Counted from the first letter of the stretch, positions 1-10,705 are shown. The stretch: DNA of 44,310 bases from Kofleriaceae bacterium (GCA_013368795.1 JABFXX010000372.1:1-44310); one strand, 5' to 3'. Program-made: numbers and translations. Notes: generated from the letters alone by a model not told the origin.

Positions 1-993
1 TCGTACGAGCAGACGCTCGGCCGCACGCAGAACACGTCGCACGGCCCACAGCACCCCGCGTACGACATGCACCTGTCGGGCACCGGCGACGTCGTCATCA
101 CCGACCTGCGCGCGACCGAGTCGGCGCTCGTTTTGCCGACCGCGCTCAAGGGCCGCGTCACCGTCGTCGACGCGAGCGGCCGCGTCTCGATCGAGGCGAC
201 GAAGGAGGCCGGCGAGCCGCTCTCGCTCGCGCTGCCGAACGAGACCTACACCGTGCGCGTCGTCAACAAGGACGGCGAGTTCGCCGCGACCGTCACGCTC
301 GACGGCGAGACCAAGCTCGATCAGGACAACCTGCGCCGCGTCGATCCGGAGAAGACCGTCGCCCGCGGCCTGTCGATCGAGGAGCGCGACGACGAGGACG
401 ATGATGACGATGACGACGACGAGAAGGACCCTCGCCACCGCCGCATCCCGGTCAGCTTCGGCGGCGGGCTTCGCGTCGAGGTCCCCAAGCAGGATGTCGG
501 CTTCGACGCGCTGGTCACGCTCGGCGGCAGCTCGCGCGAGGTGCACGGCAACCCGATCATCGGCATCGCCGAGACCGGCGACCTCGCGGTCGGCATGACG
601 CTCGGCGACAACACGCACTTCGCGTACGACATGGGCATCGGCTTCGGCCCCGGCGTGTTCATCGGCGACAACCTCCAGATCGGCGCGACGATCGGCTTTG
701 GCCTCTCCGGCATCACCGGCGGCGTGCTCGACTTCGCGTGGAAGATGCCGACCGAGGCGTTCGTCGTCCTCGAGCTCTCGAAGGAGGTTCGGCCGATGGC
801 GTACGTCCGCCAGAGCTACATCTTCAGCTCCGAGGCACGCCAGAACGGGTCGAAGACCGCCCGCTGGGGCGACGAGGGCGAGGCCGGCGCCGGCATTCGC
901 TTCAGCGGCACGCTCGACGGCTTCCTCTACGGCAGCGTGCGGGAGATGGCGAACGTCACCTACTGGGGCTTCGGAATCGGCGCGATCTTGTAG
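1..993 (+). CDS. C-terminal part of a probable caspase-family (peptidase C14-like) protein, 5' truncated by window edge
   Basis: The reading frame is open from base 1 to a TAG at 991-993, giving 330 residues with no upstream stop, so the gene starts before the window. The first in-frame ATG (base 67) lies inside a conserved-looking segment and is probably not the start. The segment with HLSGTGDVVITDL, followed by a short beta-rich module, resembles the region after the caspase domain in many myxobacterial caspase-family proteins; this is from memory of the family, and the protease domain itself is not visible. A run of Asp/Glu (about bases 388-425) separates this module from a Gly-rich C-terminal half of roughly 180 residues. 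That half has alternating hydrophobic residues and ends in GFGIGAIL, which suggests a beta-barrel or beta-sandwich. The family call is moderate and the C-terminal fold is inference. Confidence 0.5.
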   Translation, partial: SYEQTLGRTQNTSHGPQHPAYDMHLSGTGDVVITDLRATESALVLPTALKGRVTVVDASGRVSIEATKEAGEPLSLALPNETYTVRVVNKDGEFAATVTLDGETKLDQDNLRRVDPEKTVARGLSIEERDDEDDDDDDDDEKDPRHRRIPVSFGGGLRVEVPKQDVGFDALVTLGGSSREVHGNPIIGIAETGDLAVGMTLGDNTHFAYDMGIGFGPGVFIGDNLQIGATIGFGLSGITGGVLDFAWKMPTEAFVVLELSKEVRPMAYVRQSYIFSSEARQNGSKTARWGDEGEAGAGIRFSGTLDGFLYGSVREMANVTYWGFGIGAIL

Positions 994-1051
994 ACGTGTG
1001 AAGTGCGCGCGATCGGGCAGCGCGATCGCGTCCTCCCGGGTAGCCTGATGC

Positions 1052-2292
1052 ATGCGCCTCGGTCGCGCACTCCGCCACCGCAACTACCGCCTGTTCTTCT
1101 TCGGCCAGGGAATCTCGCTCGTCGGGACCTGGCTCACGCGGTTCGCGACGGTGTGGATGACGTACAAGCTGACGCACTCGGGCTGGCTGCTCGGGCTCGT
1201 CGCGTTCTTCGGCCAGGCGCCGAGCTCGATCATCGCTCCGTTCGCGGGCGTGCTCGTCGACCGGCTGGACCGCCATCGCGTGATCGTCGTGACGCAGATC
1301 GCGGCGCTCCTGCAGTCAGCGGCGCTCGCGTTCTTCGCGTTCACCGGCCTCATGACGGTGTGGCACCTGATGGTGCTCGGCGCGGTCCAGGCGGTGATCA
1401 ACGCGTTCGACATGCCGGCGCGCCAGTCGTTCCTCCGCGAGATGATCGAGGACCGCGCCGACCTGCCGAACGCGATCGCGCTGAACTCGTCGATGGTCAA
1501 CGCGGCGCGCCTGCTCGGCCCGGTCGTCGCCGCCTGGCTCGTCGCGCTGTTCGGCGAGGGCTGGTGCTTCGCGATCGACGCCGCGAGCTACGTCGCGGTG
1601 ATCGCATCGCTGCTCGCGATTCGCGTCCCCAAGCGCGCGATCAAGCCGCGCGCCGGTCACGTCGGCCACGAGATGCTCGAGGGCTGGCGCTACGTGATGA
1701 ACGCGCCGCTCGTGCGCGCGATCCTGATGCTGCTCGCGACGACGAGCGTCCTCGGCGGCGCCTACACGACGATCCTGCCGATGGTCGCCGGGGAGACACT
1801 CGCCGGCGGTGCGCACACGCTCGGCATCCTGATGGGCGCGGCCGGCCTCGGCGCGCTGACCGGCGCGCTCTACCTCGCATCGCGCACGACGATCGTCGGC
1901 CTCGGCACGATCATCGTGCGCGCGACGACCGCGCTCGGCGTCGGCCTCTCGCTGCTGTCGTTCGCGCCGAACGTGTGGTTCGCGACGCCGCTCGTGTTCG
2001 TCGTCGGCCTCGGCTGGATGGTGCAGATGGCGTCGACGAACACGATCATCCAGAGCATCGTCGACTCCGACATGCTCGGCCGCGTGATGAGCCTCTACGC
2101 GGTCGCGTTCTTCGGCGGTATGCCGCTCGGCGCACTGCTCCTCGGCTCGCTCGCCGATGCGATCGGTCCGATGAACACGTTCCTCGCATCGGGGCTCGCC
2201 GTGCTCGCGAGCGCGATGACGTTCCGCGTCGCGCTGCCGCACCTGCGCCGGGTCACGCGGCCGCTGTACGTGCGGCTCGGGCTCGTGAGCGA

Positions 2293-2296
<4 letters not shown>
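1052..2296 (+). CDS. MFS transporter, EntS/MFS_3-like exporter
   Basis: This 414-residue protein has the hydrophobic periodicity of a 12-helix major facilitator. The N-terminus (RLGRALRHRNYRLFFFGQ) is typical of the EntS/MFS_3 exporter group. The loop between helices 2 and 3 has a motif-A-like PFAGVLVDRLDRHRV, and QAVINAFDMPARQSFL follows helix 4, as in EntS-like proteins. The likely role is proton-driven export of a siderophore, antibiotic or other small molecule; the substrate cannot be read from sequence. The ATG at 1052 is 58 nt after the previous stop, and no strong Shine-Dalgarno is visible. The gene converges on the NtrC-type regulator, and both stop codons lie in one CTAG at 2293-2296, leaving no room for a terminator between them. 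Confidence 0.88.
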
Positions 2297-3672
<1,376 letters not shown>

Positions 3673-3802
3673 GGCACTGGCCTAGACCCTAGCGCGCTCC
3701 CGAGCGCCACTGGAGATTATCCTCGGTAAGCAAATGGTGAGAGCGAGCGGATCTCATCGGAATCTAACGGTGATGGGTTCTGTGTTACGCATCCTCCCGA
3801 CC

Positions 3803-4264
3803 ATGCGTTTTTACAGTGTTGCCCTCATCACCCTCCTCGCCGCCTGTGGTGGCTCCCAGCCCGAGGCGAAGGCCCCGCCCCCGCCCGCTCCCGCGCCGAC
3901 GGCCTACAAGGACATGAACCTGGACCAGCGCAAGGAGTTCATGGAGAAGGTCGTGCTGCCGGAGATGAAGACCACGTTCGCGGCGTTCGAGCCGAAGTTC
4001 GCGGACATGAACTGCAAGAGCTGCCACGGTAAGGGTGCCGAGGACGGCAGCTTCGAGATGCCGAGCGCCGAGCTTCCCGTGCTGCCCAACACGCCGGAGA
4101 AGTTCGCCGAGTACGCGAAGGATCCCGAGCACGCGCGGTGGTCGAAGTTCATGGTCGAAGAGGTCGAGCCGAAGATGGCCAACCTCCTCCAGCTGAAGCC
4201 GTTCGATCCGGCGACGAAGACCGGCGAGTTCTCCTGCATGGCCTGCCACACGACCGAGAAGTAG
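3803..4264 (+). CDS. diheme c-type cytochrome lipoprotein
   Basis: The open frame extends upstream to 3734, but the ATG at 3803 starts a clean lipoprotein signal: MRFY, a hydrophobic stretch, then lipobox LLAAC with the lipid Cys at residue 15. That gives a 153-residue precursor. A Pro/Ala-rich linker follows. Two CxxCH haem c attachment motifs are present: CKSCH in the first half and CMACH close to the C-terminus. The spacing and small size suggest a diheme periplasmic or outer-membrane-anchored electron carrier. The segment between the motifs is acidic and Pro-rich with no other recognisable domain. It is divergent from the NtrC-like regulator and converges on the spike gene 37 nt away. Function as an electron carrier follows from the motifs; its partners are unknown. 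Confidence 0.8.
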   Translation: MRFYSVALITLLAACGGSQPEAKAPPPPAPAPTAYKDMNLDQRKEFMEKVVLPEMKTTFAAFEPKFADMNCKSCHGKGAEDGSFEMPSAELPVLPNTPEKFAEYAKDPEHARWSKFMVEEVEPKMANLLQLKPFDPATKTGEFSCMACHTTEK

Positions 4265-4301
4265 GATCGGTGAACGGCGGCACGGTGCACCGCCTGAAGC
4301 T

Positions 4302-5048
4302 CTAACTCCCGTACGGGTCGGGGATGTCCTGCGGGCTCGTCGTCGGCGCGGTCGGCATCTGCGCGTTGCCGGTGTTCATGTTGACCTTCGAGCCCGACAG
4401 CGTGGCGTCTGCGCCCTTGATCGTCGCGCTGCCACCGGCGCCCCACTGCATCGCGTCGCCCGCGTGGATCTCGAGGTTCGTGGTCGCCTTCATCTCGATC
4501 GACTTGGCGACGATCGTCATGTCGTCCGCAGGCGACTGGAAGCACACGTCACCGTCGAGCGCCTCGATGATGATCTTGTTCGCCTTCGCATCGAACGTGA
4601 TCCGGCCCTTCTGGGCGCCGTCCTCGATGATCAGCTTCTCGTTCTCGTCGTCGAACGTGACCTTCGAGTTCTGGCGCGAGCGGATCACGCGGCGCGGGTT
4701 GCCGCCGGGGTTCGTGTCGGCCGGCTTGTCCTTGCCGTTCCAGATGCCGCCGACGACGAGCGGGCGGTTGATGTCGCCGTGCTCGAACAGCACGAGCACC
4801 TCGTCGTCCTTCTCGGGGATGAAGAACCAGCCGCGGTTCTTGCCCGCGCCGAGCATGATGATCGGTGCCCAGTAGGACGTGTCCTGCTCCGACAGGACCG
4901 GGTACTTCACCTTCACGCGGCCCAGCTTCTGCGGGTCCTTGTTGTCGGTGACGACCGCGATCAGCGGCTCGTAGCAGCGCCCTGACTCTTCCTCGGCGAC
5001 GCGAATCTGCGCCGCAAAAGCACTCGAGAGATCATACATGGGGCGCAT
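4302..5048 (-). CDS. phage baseplate gpV / VgrG-type spike protein, standalone
   Basis: The product has 248 residues. An OB-fold typical of gpV/VgrG/gp5 spikes occupies about residues 28-103: an entry strand with KLGRVKVKYP, then WAPIIMLGAGKNRGWFFIPE and a DDEVLVLFEHGD stretch leading to PLVVGG. The later part (about 125-215) is a run of short alternating strands with repeated I-x-I/E-x-A patterns, as expected for a trimeric beta-helix needle. It lacks the long gp27-like N-terminal half of T6SS VgrG, so it is closer to P2 gpV or Mu gp45 in size. The start is ATG 5048 or ATG 5039. It lies 13 nt downstream of the RND pump stop on the same strand, so it may be read from that transcript. No sheath, tube or baseplate gene is in the window. 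Confidence 0.8.
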   Translation of the reverse strand: MRPMYDLSSAFAAQIRVAEEESGRCYEPLIAVVTDNKDPQKLGRVKVKYPVLSEQDTSYWAPIIMLGAGKNRGWFFIPEKDDEVLVLFEHGDINRPLVVGGIWNGKDKPADTNPGGNPRRVIRSRQNSKVTFDDENEKLIIEDGAQKGRITFDAKANKIIIEALDGDVCFQSPADDMTIVAKSIEMKATTNLEIHAGDAMQWGAGGSATIKGADATLSGSKVNMNTGNAQMPTAPTTSPQDIPDPYGS

Positions 5049-5061
5049 CAGCTTGATTCTA

Positions 5062-8000
5062 CTACGGTCGAGGCTCCCCTTGGCTTCCTCTCCGCCGGAG
5101 CCGGCCGAGCTGCGTCTTGACCCGGTCGGCGATCACGTAAAAGGCCGGAACGACATAGAGAGACAGCAGGGTCGACAGGATCAGGCCGCCCAGGACGGCG
5201 ATTGCCATCGGCCCGCGGGTCTCCGAGCCCTCGCCCAGGCCGAGCGCGGCCGGGACGGCGGCCATCATGGTCGCGGTCGCGGTCATGAGGATCGGCCGCA
5301 GCCGGACCGGTCCCGCCCGGCGCATCGCCTCCAGGGCGTCGACCCCTTCGTGGGCGCGGACCTCGTTGGCGTAGTCGACCAGCATGATCGAGTTCTTCTT
5401 GACGATGCCCATGAGGAGCAAGAGGCCGATCATCGAGAACACGTTGAGCGTCCGCCCGGTCACGAACAGCGCGGCCATCGCACCCGCGAGCGAGAGCGGC
5501 AGGATCGTCAGCACGGTGACCGGGTGGAGCAGCGAGTTGAACTGCGATGCGAGCACCATGTAGGCGAACGCGATGCCGATCACGAGCGCGAAGATGAGGC
5601 TGCTCATCGCATCGCCGAAGTCCGAGCTCTGGCCCGAGAGCTTGATCGAGTAACCGACGGGCAACTCGCTGCGGAGTCCGGTCACCGCGGCAAGCGCCTC
5701 GCTCTGCGAGCGGCCCGGCGCGACGTTGCCGGTGATGCGGATCGCGCGCTGGCGGTTCATGTGATTGATCGTCTGCAGCGCGGGTCGCTCGGTCGCGTTG
5801 ACGACGCTCGACAGCGGGACCAGGTCGCCGGCGGCCGAGCGCACGCGCAGCCGCTCGAGGTCTTCGGGACGCGTGCGCTGCGACGCGAGGAGCCGGACGC
5901 GGATATCCATGCGCCGGCCCGCGGTCGAGTACTGGCCGATGATCGTGCCGCCGATCAACGCGTTGACCGTCTGCGCGATGTCGCTGACGTTGACGTTGAC
6001 GTCGGAGGCACGCGCGCGGTCGGGCGCGATCGCGAGCTCCGGCGGGCCGAGGTCGTAGTCGGAGTCGACGTCGACGACGAGGCCGGATGCCTCGAGCTCG
6101 GTCTGCATCTTCCTCGACAGACCGATCAGCTGATTCCAGTCGTTGCCGGTGATGCGGAAGTCGATCGGCCGGCCTCGGCCACCGGTGAACGCGGCCTGCG
6201 AGAGGTCCTGGATCGAGGCCTTGATGCCGGGAATCGCGGCGAGCTCGCGGCGCAACTTCGCGGATAGCTCGAGCTGCGTCAGCTTGCGGTCGTGGGGCGG
6301 GACGAGCGTCAGCGACATGCGCGCCTGGCCGAGCATCGTCGTCGTCAGGATGCGCTCGACCTCGGGATGCTTCGCGATCGCGTTCTCCGCCTGCTTGACG
6401 AGGCGATCGGTCTCGTTGAGGTCCGAGCCGACCGACGTGATGAGGCGGATCTGGAGCCGGCTCTGGTCCTGCGACGGCACCATCTCCTGATCGAGGCTCT
6501 TCGCGAGCCACAGCGAGCCCGCGGTCAGCGCGACGGCGCCGGCGAGCACGAGGAGCGGAACGCGCAGCGCGAGCTTGAGCGTGGCGCCGTAGGCGCGCGT
6601 GAGCGCGGCGAAGCCTCTCTCGACGATCGCGCCGAGGCCGGTGCGGCCATGCGACGAGACGTTCAGCATCTGCGCGCAGCGCGCGGGTGCGAGCGTGATC
6701 GCCTCGATGTACGAGATGCCGACGGCGACCGAGAGCGTGACGCCGAACTGCAGGAAGTACTTGCCGATGACGCCATCCATGAACGCGACCGGCATGAAGA
6801 TCGCGATCACCGCGATCGTCGCGGCGAGCGCGGCGAACGTGATCTCCTTCGTGCCCTCGCTCGCGGCCTTCTCGCGCGACTTCCCCATCTCGGCGTGGCG
6901 GTAGATGTTCTCCATCACCATGACGGCGTCGTCGACGACGAGGCCGACCGAGAGCGACAGCGCGAGCAGCGTGAACGTGTTGAGCGTCCAGCCGAGGAAG
7001 TAGATCACCGCGATCGTGCCGAGCAGCGACATCGGGATCGCGAACAGCACGTTCATCGTGCTCGACAGCGAGCCCAGGAAGACCCAGCACACGAGCGCGG
7101 TCAGGACGACGGCGAGCACGAGCTCGATCCCGATCTCGTCGACGGACTCCTCGATGAACTGCGTCGTATCGAACAGGACCTCGACCTTCATGCCCTCGGG
7201 CAGCGTCGACTGGATCTCGTTGCACGCCTCGCGCACGGCCTTGGCGACCGAGACCGCGTTCGCGCCGGGCTGCTTGAGCACGCCCATCGCCTGGACCGGT
7301 GTGCCGTTCGAGCGCGCGACGTTCGTGACGTCGACGAATCCGTCCTCGACGAGCGCGACGTCCCCGATCCGGATCACCGCCGAGCCGACCTTCTTGATCA
7401 CGATCTCGCGGAGCGTCTGGAGATTGGACGCTTCGCCGATCACGCGGATATCGATCGCGCGCTGGCCATTCGTCATCTGGCCGCCCGACGACGTCACGTG
7501 CTGGCGCTGGAGCGCCTGGATCACGTCGCCAACGGTCGTGCTCGTCGCGAGCAGGCGGTCGGCGTCGACCCAGATGCGCACCGAGCGATCGAGGTAGCCC
7601 TGCATCTCGACCTGGCCGACGCCTTCGATCGTCTGGATCGCGTTCGCGAGCTGGTAGCGCGCGACGTCGGCGAGCAGCTGGCGCGAGAACGGGCCGGAGA
7701 CGCCGATCGTGATGATCGGCGTGTCGTCGGGGTTGCTCTTGGACACCGTCGGCGGCTCGACGCCCGTCGGCATCCGGCGCTGGATCTGCGCCAGCTTGCC
7801 CTGGATGTCCTGCACCGCGAGGTCGATGTCGCGATCGATACTGAACTCGGCAGTGATGCGCGCCGAGTTGTGGCGCGCCTGCGACGTCGTCTGGAGCACG
7901 CCGGTCACCTGCGAGATGACGTCCTCGACCGGCGTGATGATGCCGTTCTCGATGTCCTCGGGAGACGCGCCCGGCCACGACACGTTGACGCTGACCGTCG

Positions 8001-8127
8001 GCTTGTTGACGTCGGGGAACTGACTCACGCCGATCCGCTGGATCGCCACGAGGCCGAACAGGATCGTGCCGAACATCAGCATCCACGCGAACACGGGACG
8101 CCGCAGGCAGACGTCGGTCAGGTTCAC
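5062..8127 (-). CDS. RND efflux pump inner-membrane transporter, HAE-1 (AcrB-like) family
   Basis: The GTG start at 8127 gives 1021 residues, the normal length for AcrB-type pumps. The open frame continues upstream only as a shadow of the adaptor gene. It begins NLTDVCLRRPVFAWMLMFG, the usual first helix. The proton-relay aspartates are D399-D400 in the TM4 motif GLVVDDAVMVMEN. A relay-type lysine lies in GIVKKNSIMLVDYANEVR near the C-terminus. Two duplicated halves with large periplasmic porter loops are evident. It should export drugs, dyes or lipophilic metabolites with the adjacent adaptor and TolC-like channel. The GTGA overlap with the adaptor stop at 8124-8127 indicates translational coupling. 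Substrate range is not predictable. Confidence 0.96.
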   Translation of the reverse strand: MNLTDVCLRRPVFAWMLMFGTILFGLVAIQRIGVSQFPDVNKPTVSVNVSWPGASPEDIENGIITPVEDVISQVTGVLQTTSQARHNSARITAEFSIDRDIDLAVQDIQGKLAQIQRRMPTGVEPPTVSKSNPDDTPIITIGVSGPFSRQLLADVARYQLANAIQTIEGVGQVEMQGYLDRSVRIWVDADRLLATSTTVGDVIQALQRQHVTSSGGQMTNGQRAIDIRVIGEASNLQTLREIVIKKVGSAVIRIGDVALVEDGFVDVTNVARSNGTPVQAMGVLKQPGANAVSVAKAVREACNEIQSTLPEGMKVEVLFDTTQFIEESVDEIGIELVLAVVLTALVCWVFLGSLSSTMNVLFAIPMSLLGTIAVIYFLGWTLNTFTLLALSLSVGLVVDDAVMVMENIYRHAEMGKSREKAASEGTKEITFAALAATIAVIAIFMPVAFMDGVIGKYFLQFGVTLSVAVGISYIEAITLAPARCAQMLNVSSHGRTGLGAIVERGFAALTRAYGATLKLALRVPLLVLAGAVALTAGSLWLAKSLDQEMVPSQDQSRLQIRLITSVGSDLNETDRLVKQAENAIAKHPEVERILTTTMLGQARMSLTLVPPHDRKLTQLELSAKLRRELAAIPGIKASIQDLSQAAFTGGRGRPIDFRITGNDWNQLIGLSRKMQTELEASGLVVDVDSDYDLGPPELAIAPDRARASDVNVNVSDIAQTVNALIGGTIIGQYSTAGRRMDIRVRLLASQRTRPEDLERLRVRSAAGDLVPLSSVVNATERPALQTINHMNRQRAIRITGNVAPGRSQSEALAAVTGLRSELPVGYSIKLSGQSSDFGDAMSSLIFALVIGIAFAYMVLASQFNSLLHPVTVLTILPLSLAGAMAALFVTGRTLNVFSMIGLLLLMGIVKKNSIMLVDYANEVRAHEGVDALEAMRRAGPVRLRPILMTATATMMAAVPAALGLGEGSETRGPMAIAVLGGLILSTLLSLYVVPAFYVIADRVKTQLGRLRRRGSQGEPRP

Positions 8128-9329
8128 TGTGCGCTCCCTGCCCCCGACCCGACGGTGACCGCGGGCGCCGAACCGAGCGCGGCCGAGCCCTCTGTCGGCG
8201 CGCTGTCTGCGACCGCGGCCTTCGTCGCGGCCTCGAGCGTCAGCGTCGACTTGATCTTCACCGGCGCGCCGTCGCTGAGTGGCTCGATCCCGCGCACGAC
8301 CATCGTCTCGCCGGCCGCGACGCCGCTGCGCAGCTCGACGCCACCCTCGGGGGTGCGCATCCCGAGCATCACCGGGCGCGCGTGCGCGACGTTCTTGTCG
8401 TCGACGATGTAGACGAGGTTGCCGTTCTCCGTCGGCGAGACTGCGAGCGACGGCACGACGATGCCCGCGCGCGCATCGCCGATCGGGATCGTGACGACGC
8501 AGAACGCGCCCGGCCGCAGGTAGTAGTCGTGGTCGGTCGGCTCGAGCTGCGCGGTCACCGGAACCATGCGCGTCTGCGGATCGGCCGCATCGGCGACGAG
8601 CGTCAGCTTCGCAGTGAACTCGCGCTGGCTGCCCTTGAGCTGGATCGTCGCCGTCATGCCCGTCTTGAGCCGCGGCGCATCGAGCTCGGTGACCTGGAAC
8701 CGGAGCAGCAGCGGCTCCTTCTGCAGGATCGTCGCGAGCACCGTGCCGGGCTGCAGGTACTGGCCCTGCTGGACCGTGCGCGTCTGGACGACGCCGGCGA
8801 TCGGGGCGCGCACCGACGACTCGCGGAGGTTCAGCTCGGCGACGCGCAGCGCCTGGTGTGCGGCCTCGACGTCGGCCTTCGCGGTGTCGACCGCGGTCTG
8901 CTTCTGCTCGATCTCCTCGCCGGGCACGAGGCCGGGCGACGCCTCCTGCGCCTTGAGGCGGCGCTGTAGCGCGGCCTCGGCGGCACGCTGGGTCGCCTGC
9001 GACTTGTTGTAGGCCGCCTGCGCCTGTGCGACCGCGATCTGGTAGCGCGCGCTCTCGATCACGACGAGGACGTCGCTCGCCTTGACGGTCTGGCCCTCGA
9101 CGAACGCGACCTTGTCGACGGCGCCGGCGACGCGCGCCGTGATCTGCACCTGCTGGAACGCTTCGATCGAGCCAGGCGCGGACACCGTGTACCTCACCTC
9201 GCGCGACTCGAGCTTCGCGACGTCGACGGGGTACTCGAGCTTGCGCCCGCCGCGCTTCTTCCCCTCGCTGCTTCCACCCTTCGAGCACGCCGCGATCGCG
9301 AGCGCGATCAGGATCAGCCGAGCCTTCAT
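8124..9329 (-). CDS. RND periplasmic adaptor (HlyD/AcrA-like membrane fusion lipoprotein)
   Basis: This 401-residue protein starts with a lipoprotein signal (MKARLILIALAIAAC, lipid Cys at 15). It then shows the membrane-fusion order: a beta strand and split lipoyl half (VSAPGSIEAFQQVQITARVAG, EGQTVKASDVLVVI), a helical hairpin rich in Ala/Gln (about 95-170), and the second lipoyl half (LRESSVRAPIAGVVQTRTV). Beta-barrel and membrane-proximal domains follow, ending in a low-complexity Ala/Gly/Ser/Pro tail. It bridges the pump and the outer-membrane channel. The ATG at 9329 overlaps the TolC-like stop (ATGA at 9326-9329), and its own TGA overlaps the pump GTG, so the three genes form one translationally coupled operon. 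Confidence 0.93.
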   Translation of the reverse strand: MKARLILIALAIAACSKGGSSEGKKRGGRKLEYPVDVAKLESREVRYTVSAPGSIEAFQQVQITARVAGAVDKVAFVEGQTVKASDVLVVIESARYQIAVAQAQAAYNKSQATQRAAEAALQRRLKAQEASPGLVPGEEIEQKQTAVDTAKADVEAAHQALRVAELNLRESSVRAPIAGVVQTRTVQQGQYLQPGTVLATILQKEPLLLRFQVTELDAPRLKTGMTATIQLKGSQREFTAKLTLVADAADPQTRMVPVTAQLEPTDHDYYLRPGAFCVVTIPIGDARAGIVVPSLAVSPTENGNLVYIVDDKNVAHARPVMLGMRTPEGGVELRSGVAAGETMVVRGIEPLSDGAPVKIKSTLTLEAATKAAVADSAPTEGSAALGSAPAVTVGSGAGSAQ

Positions 9330-10588
9330 TTGCCCTCCAACGGATCGAGCCCCATCGCGAGACGCAGGGACAGGTACGCGCGCGCGACATCGAACTCCGA
9401 CGACGCGTAGTTCACCTCGGCATTGAATCGCTGGTCGTTGGCGTCGACGAGCTCGATCGCCTTCGCGAGGCCCTGGCGGTACAGGATCAACGCCTCGTCG
9501 GCGCCCTTGCGTGCTGCATCGCGTGCGGTGCCCGCGGCGGTGAGCGCCTGTTGCCGGCTCGCGAGCAGCAGAGCCGCGGCGCGGATCTCCGCCTCGATCG
9601 AGCGCTGCAGCTGCGACGCCTCGAGATCGAGGATCCGCGCGCGCGCATCGCGTGCCTTCGCATCGGCCGACCGCGCGCCCGAGTCGAACAGCGTCCAGCG
9701 CGCGCTGATCGCGACGAGCGCGTCGAGCGTGTTGCCGCTGAGCGGCGCATTCGTGGTGGCCGCCACCTCGGCGCCGAGCTGGACCGACGGCAGGTAGCGC
9801 ATCTTCGGCTCGCGTGCCGATTCGTGCGCGGCGCGCGCGAGCTCCTTATCGGCGACGAGGTCGAGCCGCTGCGATGTCCCGTTCGCGATCACGTCGTCGG
9901 TGACGACGAACGGCGCGCGCCCGGCCGCGAGCAGGCCCGCCGGCGGCGCGAGGCCGGCGTCGATCCGCGTGTTGAGGAGCAGCTCGAGATCGATATACGC
10001 CGCCTGGAGATTGCCCTGGCTCGCCGCGAGCTCGCGCGCCGCGGTCGAGAGGTTGATCTGCGCGCGCGTCACGTCGTTGCTGCTGACGAGCTGCGCCTTG
10101 AACTGGGCGTCGGTCGTATCGAGGTTGGTCTTGGCGGTATCGAGCTTGCGCTGCGCGGCCTGGGCGACCTGGTCGGCGAGCAGGACCGTGAAGAACGCGC
10201 TGGCGGCGTCGAACGCGAGGCGGCGCCGGTCGTCGATCCGCTGCGCCTTGCCGGCCGCCAGCTCGTGCTTGGCCTGGCTATGTAACGGGAATGCCGAGGG
10301 ATCGAAGATCGGCTGGGACAGCGCGATGCTCGCCTCGGCGACCGTCCCCGGGTCGTTGCGGGGCCGAAACGCGACCGTCCCCTGGCTGTCGACCAGCGGC
10401 AGGAACCGGGTGCGCGCCAGCGCGAGGTTGGCTTCCGCAATCGAAACATCGAGATCCGCGATCGACGCCCGCTCGTTGCGGGACATCGCGAGCTCGATGG
10501 CCCGGTCGAGGGTCAATGGGCCCTCGGCACGGGCGGTACCGGGCGCGGCGACAAACCATGCCGCCACGGCCACTTCCAGGACCTTCAT
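9326..10588 (-). CDS. TolC-like outer-membrane efflux protein (OMF family)
   Basis: The product is a 420-residue precursor with a signal peptide (MKVLEVAVAAWFVAAPGTARA, cleavage likely after TARA). A duplicated OMF pattern follows: LTLDRAIELAMSRN opens the first repeat, and long Ala/Gln/Leu/Asp-rich amphipathic helices alternate with short strands. The C-terminus reads ARAYLSLRLAMGLDPLEGK, a normal OEP ending. It should trimerise into the outer-membrane exit duct for the downstream adaptor and pump. It is the first gene of the leftward operon, and its promoter must lie in the 117-nt gap shared with the divergent collagen-like lipoprotein. The length is near normal for TolC relatives. Confidence 0.93.
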   Translation of the reverse strand: MKVLEVAVAAWFVAAPGTARAEGPLTLDRAIELAMSRNERASIADLDVSIAEANLALARTRFLPLVDSQGTVAFRPRNDPGTVAEASIALSQPIFDPSAFPLHSQAKHELAAGKAQRIDDRRRLAFDAASAFFTVLLADQVAQAAQRKLDTAKTNLDTTDAQFKAQLVSSNDVTRAQINLSTAARELAASQGNLQAAYIDLELLLNTRIDAGLAPPAGLLAAGRAPFVVTDDVIANGTSQRLDLVADKELARAAHESAREPKMRYLPSVQLGAEVAATTNAPLSGNTLDALVAISARWTLFDSGARSADAKARDARARILDLEASQLQRSIEAEIRAAALLLASRQQALTAAGTARDAARKGADEALILYRQGLAKAIELVDANDQRFNAEVNYASSEFDVARAYLSLRLAMGLDPLEGK

Positions 10589-10653
10589 GACGACCGAGTA
10601 TAGGAAAGCCGGACCCGCTTCCTCCCGCCGTTACACACTACGCAACGTTTGGC

Positions 10654-10684
10654 GCCTGCGAATTTCGATGGATTTCGCAGGCGG
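10654..10684. promoter_or_regulatory. perfect 10-bp inverted repeat in the divergent TolC-operon / collagen-lipoprotein gap
   Basis: The arms CGCCTGCGAA (10654-10663) and TTCGCAGGCG (10675-10684) are exact reverse complements separated by 11 nt. The element ends 21 nt before the ATG at 10706, so it is either a dyad operator for the divergent pair or a hairpin in the 5' leader of the lipoprotein mRNA. No T-run follows, which argues against an intrinsic terminator. Its regulatory role is inference. Confidence 0.45.
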
Positions 10685-10705
10685 CCGCGATTAGCGTGCG
10701 CCGCC

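Noticed and set aside
3734-3802. Longer start of the cytochrome lipoprotein
   Set aside because: It would bury the lipoprotein signal that starts cleanly at ATG 3803.
5048-8086. Long open frame of about 1000 codons antisense or shifted within the RND pump gene
   Set aside because: It is an Arg/Asp-rich composition shadow of a high-GC gene; the true frame carries the TM4 DD motif and normal helices.
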